Shown: positions 8,901 through 19,304, counted from the first letter of the stretch. The stretch: 64,000 nucleotides of DNA from Thalassocella blandensis (GCA_902141825.1 CABFPG010000004.1:124001-188000), one strand, 5' to 3'. Made by a program: numbers and translations. Notes: generated by a model not told the origin, from the letters alone.

Positions 8901-9263
8901 TTAAATCCCAATAAGCTTCTTGATTCCACCGATAGCTGCAGGCCCATTGAAAGGCTTTACAATCCACCCTTTTACGCCCGCATCTTTGCCTCGTTGTTTC
9001 AAGCTTGCCCCGCTTTCTGTCGCCAACATAATCACAGGGAGCACTTTACCGGATTCTTTCACTTTCTCCACCATGGTAAGGCCGTCCATGTTGGGCATGT
9101 TTACATCACATATAATCAATTTTAATTCAGCATCCTGACTAACTTTTGCCAAGCCATCCAGGCCATCTATTGCCGTAATTACGGCAATACCTTCTGCTTC
9201 AAGAAATGCCTTAACTTCATTTCGAACGGTACTTGAATCGTCAACCACAAGCACTTGTGCCAT
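8901..9263 (-). CDS. CheY-like single-domain response regulator (copy 2)
   Basis: 120 residues; start ATG 9263 has AAGGGG 7 nt upstream, which is better than the ATG six codons earlier. Asp8/Asp9, Asp53 (ICDVNMPNMDG) and the Lys in WIVKPF are present. The conserved Thr/Ser position reads MLATES, against MLTTES in the plus-strand copy. It is about 80% identical by eye to that copy. It lies 132 nt downstream of the second propeller–CheA kinase on the same strand. This places it as the likely phosphate acceptor of those kinases, possibly in the same transcript. It has no output domain. Confidence 0.9.
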   Translation of the reverse strand: MAQVLVVDDSSTVRNEVKAFLEAEGIAVITAIDGLDGLAKVSQDAELKLIICDVNMPNMDGLTMVEKVKESGKVLPVIMLATESGASLKQRGKDAGVKGWIVKPFNGPAAIGGIKKLIGI

Positions 9264-9395
9264 TAGGCTTCCCCTTTCCAATTTGAGCTGTTTTATCTTA
9301 TTTATAACTATTCTTGCGATTTAGTGCCACAGGCGTGACAAAATCGCGCAAATTTTTATATAAATATATGCGATAGTCCCAAGATTATCCAATGC

Positions 9396-12300
9396 TTAGC
9401 TCGCTTTTTTTAACTGAACATACAGTTCCGGGGGCAAAGAAACTACTATTTCAAATGGACAAAAGTTGTCTTGCTGTTGTTTTACCGGCAATAAATTAAC
9501 GCGTACTTTTCCGCCACTTTCTTTGATATATTGATTCACTGCATCCATTCCAACGCCGCGACCTGAAATATCCGTTATTGCTTCGGAAGTGGAAACACCT
9601 GAGGCAAAAATTAATTGCGCGATATCGTTTGCATCGACTTTATCCTCGGCACGCCATTTTCCTAACTTCACCCCAATATCATGGAGTTTAGAAATATTTA
9701 ATCCGCGTCCGTCGTCGTGCACATGTATATCAAGGCGGTCTGTGCATTTATCCGCGGTAACTTCAATATTACCTACTGCATCTTTCCCTAAAGCCTCTCT
9801 TTCCTCAGGCTTTTCAATTCCGTGATCTACGCAGTTTCTTAATATATGCGAGAACACATTGTTCATTAACTCAAACGCCTCCTCTTTAATTCGAACATGA
9901 CGTGCATCAATATACACTTTGGGGTGCGGTTTATGGAGTTGCTCCGCAATTGAAGGCAAAGAATTAATAATGTCATCCAGCACTTCATCTAGCGTCGTAT
10001 TGCAACTGGCATCATTGTTGGCAATGACGTGCAACTCCGGCAAACCCAACTGAGACCCCGTGTGAAGTTGAATACTTGATATAGCGCTGTTGATACTGCG
10101 TAATGCTTTCCCGTCCAACCAAATACCATCCGAACTGCCTTGCGGGCCTTCATTACCTCGTCCAAGTACACGATGAAAAATATCAGCATATTCCGCCAAA
10201 CTCGATTCGACCAAGGTCAGCTCATCCAGCAGCCTTTGCGGTTTCCAGGGAGCCCCCTCCGCCTTCGTCAACGCGCTATATGAAGCTTCTACCGTATGCG
10301 CAACTTCACTTAAATAGCTAAATCCATACGTGCGGCTGTTGCCTTTGATGGTGTGCATATTGCGAAATAAAGTTGCCATGACATCGGTATTCAACTCCTT
10401 ATTAGCGATAATTTTATTCCGGTTTTCCTGCACAAATTTTCGCACAGAATTTTCAAAACTATTAAATTTCTTAGCATTAATATTTAATAACTGGCTAATT
10501 ATATCCAGCTCTCGTTTCTGTGTACGAGCTTCGTTTTCCATTTTTTTGAGCTGCGTAATATCGCGCACAGATACCATGAGTTTAGCCACAATATCATCTG
10601 CTACTATCGGGTTCCAATCGAGTGAGAGGTGCTTACGCTGACCTTCTATATCAGCATCGTACTCACTAAATAGCAAATGAGCATTGAAATCGAAATTCAT
10701 TTCACTCTCACCGAGAATAGCCCCAGTCGCTTCACGGACTTGGTCCAACTCATCTTTCCCAAGGTGGGAACGAGAAAATAAAAATTCCATGAAATTTCGT
10801 CCAGCTACTTTTTCCGTTTCGAAAATTGTTTCCAGGTACTGGGAATACTCGGGATGAATAGCTCCCCCCTTCTCCACGGTAAACAAGCCCTGTCGCATGT
10901 GGCTTAACATGCCTTGAATATCTTTATTTTTCTGCTGCAGTTCACGCGTACGCTCGGCTACATTAACTTCCAGTATTCGATTTTGGTTCTCCACGCGTTT
11001 TCGCTTTCTCGCCTGATGCTGCAGCGCTAACCCAAAAATTCCCACGACTGAAAGCGCATAAAAGGTATATGCCCACCAGGTTTCCCACCAGGGCGGCATT
11101 TGTACAATCGTTAATGATTTACCTTCCGTATTCCAAACACCATCATTGTTGCTGGCTTTCACCCGAAACACGTAGGTGCCAGCATCAAGATTTGTATATT
11201 TCGCAGAGCGTTGACCACCAACATCCAACCATTCATCATCAAAACCTTCCAAAATATAAGCGTACTGGTTCTTACCCGAATCACGGAAATTTAGCGCAGC
11301 AAAATCTATTTCGAACATGGATTTGGTATAGTCAAGCTTGATTGTGTCGGTGAAATTTAAGTCCCGCTCTAAAATGCCGTCAGCGCCATCAACACCAATA
11401 ATATCTGAATATATTTTTAGTTTCGTGAACGCGATTTTCGGAACATTCGGATTGTCTTGCAGCTCATCAGGCTTATAAATTCTTAAACCATTCACGCCTC
11501 CAAAAACAATTTCGCCAGTTTTAGTCGCAACACCAGCACCGTAGTTAAAGCTCCCGACCAGTTCACCGCCATCTCGGTTAAAATTCTTTATTTTCCCAGT
11601 ATCCGGATTGTATGAAGAAACGCCATTGGCCGTGCCCAGCCATAGAGACCCCTCTTTATCTTCAAGGATACGGCGAATACTGTCATTGTTTAGCCCATCC
11701 TCCGTCGTTACGTGAGTAAACGATTGCGTTTTGTAGTCATACAGGTTCAAGCCAACGTTGGTACCAACCCAAAGTCTACCCTTATGATCTTCATGAATAG
11801 CCAATACAGCCCACTCGCTAAGGCTACGAGAATCATTTGGATCAGGTTTAAACTGTTGAAATGTCTGATTATCACGATCCATCAGAGCTAACCCGCTATT
11901 GGTACCAATCCAGAAATTACCTTTGGAATCTTCATACATACTCCATACCCATTCCGAATTCAATGTGGTGGCATCGTTAGGGTCCGCCCAATAATGGTAA
12001 AACGTCCTGGCATCTCGATCGTACTTGTTTAGCCCACCAGAGTGCGTGCCAAACCAGAGGTTGTTTCGCTTGTCTTCATAAATCGACCACACATGCCGGC
12101 TATTTAAAGCTTTGGCGGAATCTTTGAACACGCCGGAAGGACTATACATCGGCAAGCGAGTGATCGTGCCCGTACTCAGATCAAATTGAGTTACACCGCC
12201 ATCCCAATGGCCCATCCATAAAGTGTTTTCAGAGTCCAGAAACGTAGTCAGTACCGCATTTGTTGCAATAGTATGCGGATCACCAGGATCACTTTGGTAA

Positions 12301-13556
12301 CTCGTGAATGTATCTTTTTCCCGGTCGTAGAAATTCAATCCACCACCATCCGTTCCAAGCCAAAAATTACCGTGTCGATCTTCACTGACCGACAGAACCG
12401 AGTTATGACTAATGGAGCGAATATCATTTGGATTATTTGTGTACGCCGTGATGGCTGTTGTGGACTGATCGAAAAAATCAACGCCTTCTGGATAAAAGCC
12501 CAGCCACAAATCTCCACTACTGTCTTCCATCACCGTTCTTACGACATTGGATGAGATAGCACTGGCCTTTCCTTCCATGGTTTTATAACGAATAAAATTA
12601 TCTTTTTCAGCATTGTAAACATTCAATCCGCCCTGATCGGACGCAAACCATATACGCCCTTTAGAATCGATTAATATGTCCCAAATATTATTTTGACCAA
12701 TGCTGCTTTTATCATCGGGGTCATGTACATAACGTTTTACATCGCCACTGACAAGGTCGTAATGCAGTACACCAAGTTCTGTGGCTAACCAGAACTTGCC
12801 CGTTTTATCCTGTGCAATATCTTTTACCCAGTTAGCGACGCGATCATTATTTGTGTTGTCAGGAACAATATGGGTAAAACGTTCATTTTGAATATCATAC
12901 TTGTCAATGCCTTTTTCAGAGCACAACCAGATATCGCCATCTCTATCGGTAAATGCACAGGGCATTGAAGGTGTTGCCGGGTGTTGAGGGTCTAACCAAT
13001 TGTCCGGATTCCAGGTTTTAGAGATATATTGATTGTTGGTGGGATCGACAATAAACATCCCGTCTAATGACCCGGTGACGATTCTCCCATCGGGCGCCTC
13101 GGTGATGCCCATGATATGGCTTTTCGAGATTTTCACAGCTTGCGAAGACATATCCTCAATCGGCAACATTTCATTTTTTACAGGATCAAACCGGAGTAAC
13201 CCTTGCGCAGTGCCCACCCAGATATTTTTGCGAGAATCCTCATACAAGTGTGTTGTCATGGTCGTTGGCACCAGTGCAACTTTACCCGCTTCCTGAGTTG
13301 TCAGGTAGACCGGGCTGACATCATAGCCATCAAATCGCACCAGGGAATTCCATCCACCGAACCACATATATCCCTGACTATCTTGCAAAATTGCGCGTAC
13401 CTCTCCCACAACAATATCGCGATTATCCAGAATATGCTGAAATTTTATATCTTTTGGAAAGGTGTCTGCTGGCGATGGGAGAGCAGCAGTTAATAACACA
13501 AATAAATTGAGCACGCCTGCGAGTTTGATAGTTTTCTTCATCATTTCTACTGACAT
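9396..13556 (-). CDS. Giant hybrid sensor: beta-propeller + Y_Y_Y + Hpt + CheA-type ATPase (paralogue B)
   Basis: 1,386 residues. An N-terminal signal/anchor (about 8–30) is followed by about a dozen propeller repeats with W-x-G-T/F-D motifs (about 40–690, Reg_prop type), a Y_Y_Y domain (about 745–815), a membrane helix after PPWWETWWAYTF (about 824–850), a coiled coil and a PAS-like region (about 890–1000). Next comes an Hpt domain with MHTIKGNSRTYG (His1068) and a CheA-type ATPase with HILRNCVDHGIE (about 1240), DDGRGLN (about 1279) and SGRGVGMDAV. No HisKA, DNA-binding or CheW-like P5 domain is visible, unlike Bacteroides hybrid two-component systems and unlike CheA. Predicted role: inner-membrane sensing of a periplasmic (perhaps glycan) signal, with phosphate passed via the Hpt His to CheY. 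The first ATG is used; ATGs four and five codons in are alternatives. Confidence 0.88.
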   Translation of the reverse strand: MSVEMMKKTIKLAGVLNLFVLLTAALPSPADTFPKDIKFQHILDNRDIVVGEVRAILQDSQGYMWFGGWNSLVRFDGYDVSPVYLTTQEAGKVALVPTTMTTHLYEDSRKNIWVGTAQGLLRFDPVKNEMLPIEDMSSQAVKISKSHIMGITEAPDGRIVTGSLDGMFIVDPTNNQYISKTWNPDNWLDPQHPATPSMPCAFTDRDGDIWLCSEKGIDKYDIQNERFTHIVPDNTNNDRVANWVKDIAQDKTGKFWLATELGVLHYDLVSGDVKRYVHDPDDKSSIGQNNIWDILIDSKGRIWFASDQGGLNVYNAEKDNFIRYKTMEGKASAISSNVVRTVMEDSSGDLWLGFYPEGVDFFDQSTTAITAYTNNPNDIRSISHNSVLSVSEDRHGNFWLGTDGGGLNFYDREKDTFTSYQSDPGDPHTIATNAVLTTFLDSENTLWMGHWDGGVTQFDLSTGTITRLPMYSPSGVFKDSAKALNSRHVWSIYEDKRNNLWFGTHSGGLNKYDRDARTFYHYWADPNDATTLNSEWVWSMYEDSKGNFWIGTNSGLALMDRDNQTFQQFKPDPNDSRSLSEWAVLAIHEDHKGRLWVGTNVGLNLYDYKTQSFTHVTTEDGLNNDSIRRILEDKEGSLWLGTANGVSSYNPDTGKIKNFNRDGGELVGSFNYGAGVATKTGEIVFGGVNGLRIYKPDELQDNPNVPKIAFTKLKIYSDIIGVDGADGILERDLNFTDTIKLDYTKSMFEIDFAALNFRDSGKNQYAYILEGFDDEWLDVGGQRSAKYTNLDAGTYVFRVKASNNDGVWNTEGKSLTIVQMPPWWETWWAYTFYALSVVGIFGLALQHQARKRKRVENQNRILEVNVAERTRELQQKNKDIQGMLSHMRQGLFTVEKGGAIHPEYSQYLETIFETEKVAGRNFMEFLFSRSHLGKDELDQVREATGAILGESEMNFDFNAHLLFSEYDADIEGQRKHLSLDWNPIVADDIVAKLMVSVRDITQLKKMENEARTQKRELDIISQLLNINAKKFNSFENSVRKFVQENRNKIIANKELNTDVMATLFRNMHTIKGNSRTYGFSYLSEVAHTVEASYSALTKAEGAPWKPQRLLDELTLVESSLAEYADIFHRVLGRGNEGPQGSSDGIWLDGKALRSINSAISSIQLHTGSQLGLPELHVIANNDASCNTTLDEVLDDIINSLPSIAEQLHKPHPKVYIDARHVRIKEEAFELMNNVFSHILRNCVDHGIEKPEEREALGKDAVGNIEVTADKCTDRLDIHVHDDGRGLNISKLHDIGVKLGKWRAEDKVDANDIAQLIFASGVSTSEAITDISGRGVGMDAVNQYIKESGGKVRVNLLPVKQQQDNFCPFEIVVSLPPELYVQLKKAS

Positions 13557-13631
13557 CCGTCTTGTAGAAATTGTGCAATCGCGTGCCGTAAGTGCGTGCT
13601 GAAAGCAGACAAAAGTATTGCCTGCCTGATG

Positions 13632-16600
13632 CTAACTCGCTTTCTTCAAATGAGCGTAATATGCCGGAGGTAGCGATACCACAATTTCAAATTGTAAGAA
13701 GTCTTTATCACCTTCCTCTTGCAGAAGGTTAATGCAAGCCTTACCGCCACATTCTTTCAGGTATTGGCTCACTGCATCCATGCCAACCCCACGCCCAGAT
13801 ATATCGGTTACAGCATCGGAGGTAGAAACTCCCGATGCAAATATCAATTGGGCAATATCATCCCTGTCTATGTCGTCCGTTTCAGACCATTTTCCCAAGT
13901 TCACACCAATACGGCGTAGTTTAGCGATATTTAACCCTCGGCCGTCATCGCTGATGTGAATATCCAAATGATCAGCATAGCTCTTGGTGCTGATCATAAT
14001 TTTTCCTGCTGCATCTTTGCCTTTTTCTTCTCGCTCAGCGGGACGCTCAATGCCATGATCAATGCAGTTTCGCAGAATATGAGAGAACACATTATTCATC
14101 AGATCAAAAGCGTCTTCCTTGAAACGTACATGTCGCGTGTCGATAGTTACCTGAGGTACGGGTTTATCCAGTTGAGAGGCAATGGAAGGTAATGAATCGA
14201 TGATATCCTCCAAAACCTCATCCAGAGTGCTGTTACACGCAATATCACTGTTGTTTTGGACCGCCTGTAATTCAGGCAAGCCAATTTGGTAGCCCGTATG
14301 TAATTGAATATTGGAAATGGAACTATTGATACTTCTCAACGCTTTACTATCCAGCCAGATCCCATCCGGTCCGTTTTGCGCGGGCGCATCGTTACCCCGT
14401 CCAAGCACACGATGGAAAATGTCAGAATATTCAAATAATGTCGCTTCGACATCTTTTAATTCCTGAAGAAGCGTATCAGCCTTCCAGTTCATCCGCCCAG
14501 TTTCATCACCACCCTGGGCTTTCATGGCGTTATAGGTCGTCTCCGCTTCGTGAGCAATGTCACTAAGATAACTAAACCCGTAGGTTCGACTGTTCCCTTT
14601 TATGGTGTGCATATTTCGAAAAAGCAAAGCAACAACATCACCATCTGGTGCGTTACACCCCATGATCTTTTTACGGTTTTCCTGAATAAACTTTTGTACG
14701 TTGCGTTCAAAATTGCCAAACTTTTTATTACTTACATTGAGTAATTGACTGATGATATCCAACTCGCGTTTTTGCGTACGGGCTTCACTTTCCATTTTTT
14801 TCAAATCGGTCACATCTCTTACAGACACCATTAATTTGGTGACCACATCATCCACCACAATCGCATTCCAATCCAAGGACAAATGCTTGCGATGCCCTTC
14901 AATATCTGCATCATACTCATTGAAAAAAAGATGCGAATTAAATTCGAAATTCATCTCATCTTCTCCAAGAATCGCATTGCTGGCCTCTTTTATCTGGTCC
15001 AGCTCATTACTGCCAAGATGAGAGCGGGCGAACAAAAAATCCATAAAGTCCTTACCCGCGATTGCCTTGGTTTCGAAAATCGTTTCCAGATATTGCGAGT
15101 ATTCAGGGTGAATGCATCCACCTTTTTCAACCGTAAACAGCCCTTGGCGCATATTGCCCAGCATCGCCTGAATATCCTGATTCTTCTGACGAAGTTCAGT
15201 TGTTCTTTCTGCAACCTTAGTCTCGAGTTCACGGTTTTGTTCTTCCACTCTCATGCGTTGTCTTGACTGGCGCTGAGTGGACCAGGCAAACATGCCCAAA
15301 ATACACAGGACATAGAAGGTATAAGCCCACCAGGTTTCCCACCAAGGTGGCATTTGCACGATGGTGATACGTTTCCCTTCTTCATTCCAAACACCATCAT
15401 TGTTGCTGGCTTTAACGCGAAACGTGTAGGTGCCTGCGTCCAGATTCGTGTATTTAGCCGTCCGCTGGTCTCCCGCAGACAGCCATTCCTCATCAAACCC
15501 TTCCAACATATAAGAATATTGATTCTTTCCCGGATCACGGAAATTCAGCGCAGCAAAACTGATTTCAAACATGGATTTGGTATAATCAAGTCTGATTTTA
15601 TCAGTGTAATTCAAGTCTTTTTCCAATATGCCATCTGGCCCGTCAACACCAATCACATCGGAATAGATTTTTAACTGAGTAAACGCTATCGGCGGAATGT
15701 TGTGATTGTCCTGCAGCTCTTTTGGTTTATACATACGTAAACCATTTACACCACCCATAAATATTTCGCCACTACTGCTAATAGTGCCTGCACCATAATT
15801 AAAGCTACCGACCAGTTCACCACCGTCGCGATTAAAATTCTTAATTTTTCCGGTATCAGGATTAAAAGAGGAAACACCATTCGCGGTGCCCAGCCATAAC
15901 GTCCCATTCTCATCTTCCAGAATCTGGCGAATACTGTCGTTGTTTAACCCGTCCTCTGTCGTTATGTGGGTAAAGTTCTGCTGCTTCTCATCATATAGAT
16001 TCAGGCCGACATTTGTCCCAACCCAAAGTCGACCTTTTTTGTCTTCATGCAGTGATAAGACTTGAAAATCGCTGAGGCTTTGTAGGTTTTTTGAATCTGC
16101 CAAATATCGTTTAAACGTTCCCGTATCCCGGTCCATCAAAGACAGGCCGTTATTAGTTCCAATCCAGAAATTGTTTTTCGAATCCTCTAATATGCACCAA
16201 ATCCACTCCGAATTAACGGTGGTGGGATCGTTAGGATCAGACCAGTACAGATCATACGTTTGTTTCTCACGGTCATACTTAGCCAAACCACCGGTGTGTG
16301 TGCCAAACCAGAAGTCATGATTCTTATCTTCATAAATGGTCCACACATGACGACTGTTTAACGCTTCCGATGTACTGGCAAATACACCATTGGGGCTGTA
16401 CATCGGCAAACGGCTAAATTGTTGAGTGCTTGGATCATATCGGGTCACTCCACCGTCCCAGTGTCCCATCCAGAGAATATTTTCCGAATCAAGAAAAACG
16501 GAAAGAACTGCATTGGCAGCGATTGAATTTGTATTGTCTGGATCATGCGTGAATGAACTAAAGGTTTCTTCCTTGCGATCAAAATAATTCAATCCACCGC

Positions 16601-17798
16601 CATCAGTTCCAATCCAAAAATTTCCTTGCTTGTCCTCCACCATTGAAAGCACGGAACTGCTGGAGATACTTTTGGAATCATTGGGATTATTGGTGTAAGC
16701 GACAATTCCTGTTGTGGACTGATCGAAGAAATCTACGCCCTCAGGATAAAATCCCAACCAGATGTCGCCACTGCTGTCCTCTACAACCGTGCGAACAACA
16801 TTGGAAGCAATGGAACTGGATTTACCTTCATTGCTTTTATAGCGGATAAAATTATCTTTCTCAGGATTGTAAAGATTGAGTCCACCCTGATCAGATGCGA
16901 TCCAGATTCTGCCACGCGTATCCACCATGACATCCCAGATATTGTTCTGCCCCAAACTGTTAGGGTCGTCCGGGTTGTGCACATATCGCTTGGAATCCCC
17001 AGTTTCTGGATCAAAACGAACAACACCATATTCTGACGCGAGCCAGAACTTACCGTCTTCAGCCTGCGCCATATCTTTAATCCATATGGCTACTCGCTCG
17101 TTCGTGTTCGGATCAATATTCACATGAGTAAATTGCTGGCTTTCTAAATCAAATTTGTCGATACCTTTTTCCGAGCAAAACCATAGACCTCCACTTTTAT
17201 CAACAAATGCGCACGGCATAGAAGGCGTACCCGGGTGATTTGGGTCGGTCCAGTTGTCCGGGTTCCATTTCATGGATGTATATTGCTGGGTTTTGGGGTC
17301 GAGCACTAACATGCCGTCCATGGAGCCAATGAGCAACTCTCCGGTAGGCGCCTGATCCATACCTAAAATATGTGTTTTATTAATCTGGATTAACTCGCCA
17401 TCTATATTTTTTAGAGGTTTAAGCTCATCTTTTTTCGGGTCATAACGCAATAATCCCTGACCAGTACCAACCCAAATAATATGATTTTTATCTTCAAACA
17501 ATGTTGTGGTCATTGCGACCGGGACCAGAGCTGTTTTGCCGGCTTCTTCTGTCGTGAGAAAGACGGGAATGACTTCATAGCCATCAAAACGTACGAGAGA
17601 ATTCCAACCACCGAACCACATGTACCCTTGACTATCCTGCAAGATGGAACGCACTTCCCCCACCACAATATCGCGATTTTGCAAGATATGTTGAAACTTT
17701 ATCTCTTTTGGATATAAGCCTGCGTTAACGTGCGTGGCTGTTAAACTGAATGTTGCGAAAAGACAATAAAAAACTGCAAATCTAAAAATTTTTTTCAT
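13632..17798 (-). CDS. Giant hybrid sensor: beta-propeller + Y_Y_Y + Hpt + CheA-type ATPase (paralogue A)
   Basis: 1,388 residues from the ATG at 17798, chosen because the signal peptide (MKKIFRFAVFYCLF…) then starts at once; an open frame reaches a GTG at 17879. The architecture matches the following gene: propeller repeats, Y_Y_Y domain, membrane helix after PPWWETWWAYTF, coiled coil, PAS-like region, Hpt with MHTIKGNSRTYG (His1064), and a CheA-type ATPase with HILRNCIDHGIE, DDGRGLN and SGRGVGMDAV. The two paralogues can be aligned along their whole length and clearly arose by tandem duplication. The gap to the next gene is 75 nt, consistent with an operon. Both propellers keep their motifs, so neither copy looks decayed. 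Ligand and output are unknown; no known pathway has exactly this set. Confidence 0.88.
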   Translation of the reverse strand: MKKIFRFAVFYCLFATFSLTATHVNAGLYPKEIKFQHILQNRDIVVGEVRSILQDSQGYMWFGGWNSLVRFDGYEVIPVFLTTEEAGKTALVPVAMTTTLFEDKNHIIWVGTGQGLLRYDPKKDELKPLKNIDGELIQINKTHILGMDQAPTGELLIGSMDGMLVLDPKTQQYTSMKWNPDNWTDPNHPGTPSMPCAFVDKSGGLWFCSEKGIDKFDLESQQFTHVNIDPNTNERVAIWIKDMAQAEDGKFWLASEYGVVRFDPETGDSKRYVHNPDDPNSLGQNNIWDVMVDTRGRIWIASDQGGLNLYNPEKDNFIRYKSNEGKSSSIASNVVRTVVEDSSGDIWLGFYPEGVDFFDQSTTGIVAYTNNPNDSKSISSSSVLSMVEDKQGNFWIGTDGGGLNYFDRKEETFSSFTHDPDNTNSIAANAVLSVFLDSENILWMGHWDGGVTRYDPSTQQFSRLPMYSPNGVFASTSEALNSRHVWTIYEDKNHDFWFGTHTGGLAKYDREKQTYDLYWSDPNDPTTVNSEWIWCILEDSKNNFWIGTNNGLSLMDRDTGTFKRYLADSKNLQSLSDFQVLSLHEDKKGRLWVGTNVGLNLYDEKQQNFTHITTEDGLNNDSIRQILEDENGTLWLGTANGVSSFNPDTGKIKNFNRDGGELVGSFNYGAGTISSSGEIFMGGVNGLRMYKPKELQDNHNIPPIAFTQLKIYSDVIGVDGPDGILEKDLNYTDKIRLDYTKSMFEISFAALNFRDPGKNQYSYMLEGFDEEWLSAGDQRTAKYTNLDAGTYTFRVKASNNDGVWNEEGKRITIVQMPPWWETWWAYTFYVLCILGMFAWSTQRQSRQRMRVEEQNRELETKVAERTTELRQKNQDIQAMLGNMRQGLFTVEKGGCIHPEYSQYLETIFETKAIAGKDFMDFLFARSHLGSNELDQIKEASNAILGEDEMNFEFNSHLFFNEYDADIEGHRKHLSLDWNAIVVDDVVTKLMVSVRDVTDLKKMESEARTQKRELDIISQLLNVSNKKFGNFERNVQKFIQENRKKIMGCNAPDGDVVALLFRNMHTIKGNSRTYGFSYLSDIAHEAETTYNAMKAQGGDETGRMNWKADTLLQELKDVEATLFEYSDIFHRVLGRGNDAPAQNGPDGIWLDSKALRSINSSISNIQLHTGYQIGLPELQAVQNNSDIACNSTLDEVLEDIIDSLPSIASQLDKPVPQVTIDTRHVRFKEDAFDLMNNVFSHILRNCIDHGIERPAEREEKGKDAAGKIMISTKSYADHLDIHISDDGRGLNIAKLRRIGVNLGKWSETDDIDRDDIAQLIFASGVSTSDAVTDISGRGVGMDAVSQYLKECGGKACINLLQEEGDKDFLQFEIVVSLPPAYYAHLKKAS

Positions 17799-18877
17799 CG
17801 TATATAAGTTACTGCTTGTGAAGTTGCCACTCGAATTTGCTACAAAACGGCCTTTCCATGTTGATTTGATCGCTTCCACTACGCACTTTGCTCATTCCAC
17901 CATTGTATGTCGTTTATAAACCTGCGGTGGCAGCATAATTATAGTTTCAAAAAAGACTTTCTGTTGGTTTTAGCGCAACTAAAGAAAAAGAATTAAACAA
18001 CTTTTTCTCCTGTGCATATCACAACCATTAAAGAGTTTTATTTATACCCGGGATGACGTATTTCCTTTAACCCCAAGTCCCCTACTAAAAAATAATCCGT
18101 TATTAATAAGCAGTCTTCTACCTTGTGTCATTTACATTATTCTTGTTTGTTCAGGCAGTTTCGTTAAGTCTTTTTTTACAGTGCTATTTCTAAAAAATAT
18201 TCACCGCTATGAGTGGCGTTGCCCTTTGGCACTTGTTCTCTTCGCACTGTGGGAATAAGTGTGTCCATTTGAGCCTGTTGAAATAAATTTATCCAGCTGC
18301 ATTATTTTTATAAAAATTATTTATGGGACTATCACGATAAAATCGCTATATCACTGGATTAAAGCAGGTTTTTGCATTTAATACGATTTCGACATAAGTT
18401 AATGACCAACCATAGTACGCAATCTACGGCTTCGTGTTTTGACGAGAACTTGGGATAAATTAATTGTTCAGCAGTCAGGTCGACAAAGTTTTATCGATAT
18501 GCTTAAGGCCATTCTTCCATGTAACGTTAATTAGGCATGTCGATAAAAATATTATTAGAATTGTAGTCGAGAATAGATTAACTTCGTGAATTATTTACAA
18601 AATAGCTCGTCTAATTTAATACACATTACATGTATTGTTAACGCACATGTACTTCATCAATATTATTGGTTATGTAAAAATCTTTTTTATTACTAACATT
18701 TTAATTAATAGTGTTTATTTCACATCTTTTACCACGCGCATTGCCACATACAGGTATTCCCATAGCCAGCGCATTTACGCCCCTGGATTTAAAAAATGTC
18801 CTGAGCACGTGAAGCCCGTACGACTATTTAGTCAAGTTATGCGCAAAGTTTTCGACGTTTTCTTATTCCTCTTATAC

Positions 18878-18907
18878 TAAACACTCGAACATTAAACACT
18901 CGAACAT
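18878..18907. repeat. Perfect tandem repeat, 15-bp unit, 2 copies
   Basis: TAAACACTCGAACAT occurs twice in a row without mismatch, in non-coding sequence. Confidence 0.8.
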
Positions 18908-19191
18908 TCAACAAAAACCTGGCTCATCAAATGTTGATGAAGTAGAACAACCACCGCGAACCAGAGGCGAGATGAATTGTGAACACATTAGATACCAGAC
19001 TCTACGAAAGCGATCATCATTGCAGGTTAGTGAGTACTTTGGCACTTGTGTTTTGCTAGCGTTTTTACACCGCCATTGAATACCGCCGATAACCCCTGAT
19101 GATTAATCTATTGAAAACGGATGTGCGCCAGAGAACACTGGCCTCCATTTGGATACAAATAGAGCAACCAGCTTTCACAACAACTTTCTCT

Positions 19192-19304
19192 TTGTGTCTA
19201 CTATTAATTGTGTCTACTATTAACTTTGTCTTTCATTAATTGCGTCTTCCATTAATCGCCTCTTCCATCAATTTGCGCCATCCATCAATTGTGCCATCCA
19301 TCAA
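19192..19304. repeat. Graded imperfect tandem array, 16-bp unit, 7 copies
   Basis: Seven consecutive units (one of 17 bp) run from TTGTGTCTACTATTAA (two identical copies) through TTGCGTCTTCCATTAA to TTGTGCCATCCATCAA. The 3' half of the unit changes stepwise from CTATTAA to CCATTAA to CCATCAA, as expected from repeated duplication with mutation between rounds. It ends just before the doubtful frame at 19311. Confidence 0.85.

Noticed and set aside
9316-9329. Sigma-54-like site upstream of the minus-strand cheY (TGGCAC … CGC)
   Set aside because: The GG–GC spacing is one base short, which sigma-54 does not tolerate.
19066-19092. FliA-like promoter TACA-N15-GCCGATAA on the plus strand
   Set aside because: The -10 half is perfect, but no gene follows within several hundred bases and the -35 half has a mismatch; likely chance.
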